A stretch of DNA of 8,542 nt from an uncultured Eubacteriales bacterium. Its GTDB lineage: Bacteria > Bacillota > Clostridia > Oscillospirales > Acutalibacteraceae. Made by a program: the position numbers and the translations under genes. Shown in pieces: positions 6,897 to 8,542 of this stretch. Where the stretch lies: assembly GCA_900321665.1 (NCBI GenBank), contig ONWY01000064.1, forward strand, positions 1 to 8,542. The letters are read 5' to 3'. Positions within the stretch are counted from its first letter, which is position 1; each line of letters starts with the position of its first letter. Under the pieces are notes generated by a model. That model was given only the letters and a program-made list of their open reading frames with translations, had not been told where the DNA came from and did not search any database.

Positions 6897-8542
6897 AAAA
6901 ATTCCTCAGTGTTGCGCTTGTGCTGTTGCTCCTTTTGAGTGTGCTTGCACCGGCAGCCGGTGCCGAAACCAAGGAAATCACTGTGTATAATTGGGGCGAG
7001 TATCTTCCCGACGGGACCGATGGCTTTGTGGATGTTAACGCGTTATTTACCGAAAAAACGGGCATCAAGGTCAATTACACCACCTATCAGAGCAATGAGG
7101 AAATGTATACAAAGCTTACGGGCGGCGGTGTCAGCTACGATTTGGTTTTTCCTTCCGATTATATGGTTGCGAAGATGATTGAGAACGACATGCTCGCAAA
7201 AATTGATTATGATAATATTCCGAATTATAAAAATGTCCGCGAGGATTTTAAAAATTTGGAATATGACCCGCAAAACGAGTATTCCGTTCCGTTTACCGGC
7301 GGCACTGTCGGCATTATGTATAACAAAAAGCTTATCAAAGAGGGTACAAATCTCAATTCTTGGGATGTTTTGTGGGATGAAAACTACAAAGGGCAGATTT
7401 TGATGTTCTCCAACTCGCGCGATGCCTTTGCTTGCGCCTTTTCAAAGCTCGGCTACAGCTTAAATACCACCGATAGAAAAGAGTGGATGATTTCAAAAAT
7501 CAGGGAAACGCTATCGCAATGTAAGACAGTATATGCGAGGGAAAAAGAAGGGTATTACCTACTTAAACATGAATTAGGGTTATCAAACGTCTCTCTCTCT
7601 CCGGATATAGTTCTTCAAAATAGAAGAATTGAATGGGAACTGGTTGAAACAGATAAGCAAGAAGTTATTAATAGCATAGAAATAAACAAAGGGAGCGTTG
7701 CTGTTGTACCTAATATGCGCATACAGGATCTAATAAAGGAAGAAGAATTAATCAAAATATATTCAGAGATTATTGAAGAGTTATTATTGCTGGATAAGTC
7801 AGTCGTTCTTATTCCCCATTCAGCTGAAGATGGTATTCTATGCAAAAAAATCAAGGATCAGTTTGAACAGGGTAAGGTGCTGTTGATAGAGAAAAAGTTG
7901 GATAGTAGAAGCTTTGAGTCAATAATAAACAAAATGGATTTTGCTATAGCTTCAAGATTTGGAACTCCTGAAGATTTAATGTATTTAATTGATACTGCTC
8001 ATCAAAATGGGATTTTTGTAATTATGGATATTGTTCATTCTCATGCTAGTAATAATGTTGATGATGGATTTAATTATTGGGATGGAACTGATTACTTATA
8101 TTTCCATAGTGGACCTATGGGAAAGCATGTTTTATGGGATTCTAGATTATTTAACTATGGGTCTTATGAAACTCTTAGATTATTACTTTCAAATTGTGCT
8201 TTTTTTACAAATGTTTATCATTTTGATGGATTTAGATTTGATGGTATCACTTCAATATTATATAAAAATCATGGTATAAATTATGGTTTTAGTGGAGGAT
8301 ATCATGAATATTTTGGAGATAATTTTGATGAAGATGGTGGTGTTTATTTAATGTTAGCAAATAAATTAATTCATGAAATAAATCCAGATGCAATTACTAT
8401 AGCAGAAGATGTTAGTGGAATGCCAGGATTATGTCGTCCAGTAGAAGAAGGAGGTTTTGGATTTGATTATAGACTTAATATGAGTGTTTGTGATAAATGG
8501 ATTCAATTACTTAAAGAATATAGTGATGAAGATTGGAATATG
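6893..8542 (+). CDS. potD: potD start (polyamine-binding protein) running in frame into two foreign protein fragments; chimeric, open at window end
   Basis: The ATG at 6893 overlaps the potC stop (ATGA), with GGGG at 6878-6881 upstream. The frame stays open for 550 codons to the last base, but only residues 1 to about 198 are PotD, the extracellular polyamine-binding subunit that delivers substrate to PotBC. These show a signal peptide with likely cut after AAGA (residue 24), VYNWGEYL, YDLVFPSDYM, then TVGIMYNKK and NSRDAFA, ending at the KLGYSLNTTDRKEW motif. A normal PotD is about 350 residues, so the C-terminal lobe is missing. Two details differ from many Firmicutes homologues: no lipobox cysteine follows the signal peptide, and PFTGGT stands where PY.WGT is common. 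From about codon 199 the sequence is a pyruvyl transferase fragment, and from 357 a branching-enzyme fragment. I infer a chimeric assembly, not a functional triple fusion. Confidence 0.75.
   Translation, partial: MKKFLSVALVLLLLLSVLAPAAGAETKEITVYNWGEYLPDGTDGFVDVNALFTEKTGIKVNYTTYQSNEEMYTKLTGGGVSYDLVFPSDYMVAKMIENDMLAKIDYDNIPNYKNVREDFKNLEYDPQNEYSVPFTGGTVGIMYNKKLIKEGTNLNSWDVLWDENYKGQILMFSNSRDAFACAFSKLGYSLNTTDRKEWMISKIRETLSQCKTVYAREKEGYYLLKHELGLSNVSLSPDIVLQNRRIEWELVETDKQEVINSIEINKGSVAVVPNMRIQDLIKEEELIKIYSEIIEELLLLDKSVVLIPHSAEDGILCKKIKDQFEQGKVLLIEKKLDSRSFESIINKMDFAIASRFGTPEDLMYLIDTAHQNGIFVIMDIVHSHASNNVDDGFNYWDGTDYLYFHSGPMGKHVLWDSRLFNYGSYETLRLLLSNCAFFTNVYHFDGFRFDGITSILYKNHGINYGFSGGYHEYFGDNFDEDGGVYLMLANKLIHEINPDAITIAEDVSGMPGLCRPVEEGGFGFDYRLNMSVCDKWIQLLKEYSDEDWNM
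7487..7960 (+). other. Internal fragment of a polysaccharide pyruvyl transferase family protein
   Basis: Codons about 199-356 of the chimeric frame match the middle and C-terminal half of the PS_pyruv_trans (CsaB/WcaK-like) fold, enzymes that add pyruvate ketals to cell-wall or exopolysaccharides. Visible marks in order are KTVYAREKEG (family 'v.aRe..s'), LGLSNVSLSPDIV, GSVAVVPNMRI, VVLIPHSAEDG and finally DFAIASRF, where the family normally goes on with H. There is no start or stop codon of its own, the N-terminal domain is absent, and the sequence is cut at both ends. GC is about 38-40 percent in the lines counted (7681-7740: 23 of 60; 7861-7920: 24 of 60) against 50 percent in a potD line (7261-7320). 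It probably comes from a different locus or organism. Confidence 0.7.
7952..8542 (+). other. Fragment of a eukaryotic-type 1,4-alpha-glucan (glycogen) branching enzyme, GH13 core
   Basis: Codons 357-550 of the chimeric frame match the GH13 branching enzyme that makes alpha-1,6 branches in glycogen or starch. Starting at SRFGTPEDL, it shows conserved region I DIVHSHA (8027-8047), FHSGP, WDSRLFNYGS, region II GFRFDGITS with the nucleophile Asp at 8240-8242, region III ITIAEDVSGMP with the acid/base Glu at 8405-8407, and GFDYRL. Region IV would lie beyond the window. DSRLFNYGS and DKWIQLLKE..DEDWNM resemble eukaryotic GBE1 more than the usual bacterial GlgB. The DNA is very AT-rich (8221-8280: 13 of 60 GC; 8341-8400: 12 of 60), with four of five Arg codons AGA after the junction and Gln as CAA, so there is no sign of a reassigned stop code. 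The N-terminal third is missing. The source may be a gut or rumen eukaryote, or an AT-rich bacterium with this enzyme type. Confidence 0.8.

Noticed and set aside
8031..8279. Plus-strand 82-codon hydrophobic ORF rich in Met, Ile and Leu
   Set aside because: It is an alternative frame of the AT-rich branching-enzyme segment, whose own frame shows catalytic motifs; the apparent membrane character comes from AT-rich codons.
7961..8542. Ciliate nuclear code in the branching-enzyme segment
   Set aside because: There is no in-frame TAA or TAG used as glutamine and the Gln codons seen are CAA, though the segment is too short to exclude a reassigned code.

Overview
The window is a piece of a bacterial chromosome from a Gram-positive gut-type anaerobe, most likely a Clostridia (Oscillospiraceae-like) Firmicute. 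The evidence is a ClpC-type unfoldase, a secreted cell-surface protein combining BspA-like leucine-rich repeats with Big2 Ig-like domains and a VanW domain, a potABCD operon with ATGA overlaps, and tRNA genes with encoded CCA. The lineage is inferred from gene content and style; there is no rRNA or marker gene to prove it. The last kilobase or so (from about 7490) does not look like the same genome.

Layout. 1-1065 (+): the 3' part of a Clp ATPase gene, holding the second AAA+ module with an LGF loop expected to dock on ClpP; the 5' part lies outside the window. 1100-3500 (+): one large secreted surface protein gene, read as two overlapping ORFs because of a frameshift between about 1611 and 1726. 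Its order is signal peptide, leucine-rich repeats, five Big2 domains, VanW domain. It ends at a bidirectional-looking terminator at 3526-3551. 3625-3947 (-): a tRNA operon transcribed Gly(TCC), Arg(TCT), His(GTG), Gln(TTG), with a strong promoter at 3966-3994 and its own terminator at 3585-3625. 4110-7486 (+): potA, potB, potC and the first half of potD, a polyamine (spermidine/putrescine) ABC importer, from a strong promoter at 4042-4070. The two promoters are divergent and their -35 boxes sit in the arms of a perfect 12-bp inverted repeat.

The end of the window is odd. The potD frame starts at 6893 and stays open for 550 codons to the last base, but only codons 1 to about 198 are PotD. It then changes in frame into the middle of a polysaccharide pyruvyl transferase (about 199-356). 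At a shared Ser-Arg-Phe it changes again into the catalytic core of a very AT-rich, eukaryotic-type glycogen branching enzyme (about 357-550). Base composition steps down with each change. None of the three proteins is complete. The most economical reading is an assembly or library chimera joined at short shared words; a real three-way fusion is unlikely, but the joins can be tested.

I see no convincing undescribed biological system. The clean parts are ordinary housekeeping, surface and transport genes. The points worth a second look are the chimeric ORF, the frameshifted VanW surface protein with its paired Big2 duplication, and the symmetric divergent promoter region.
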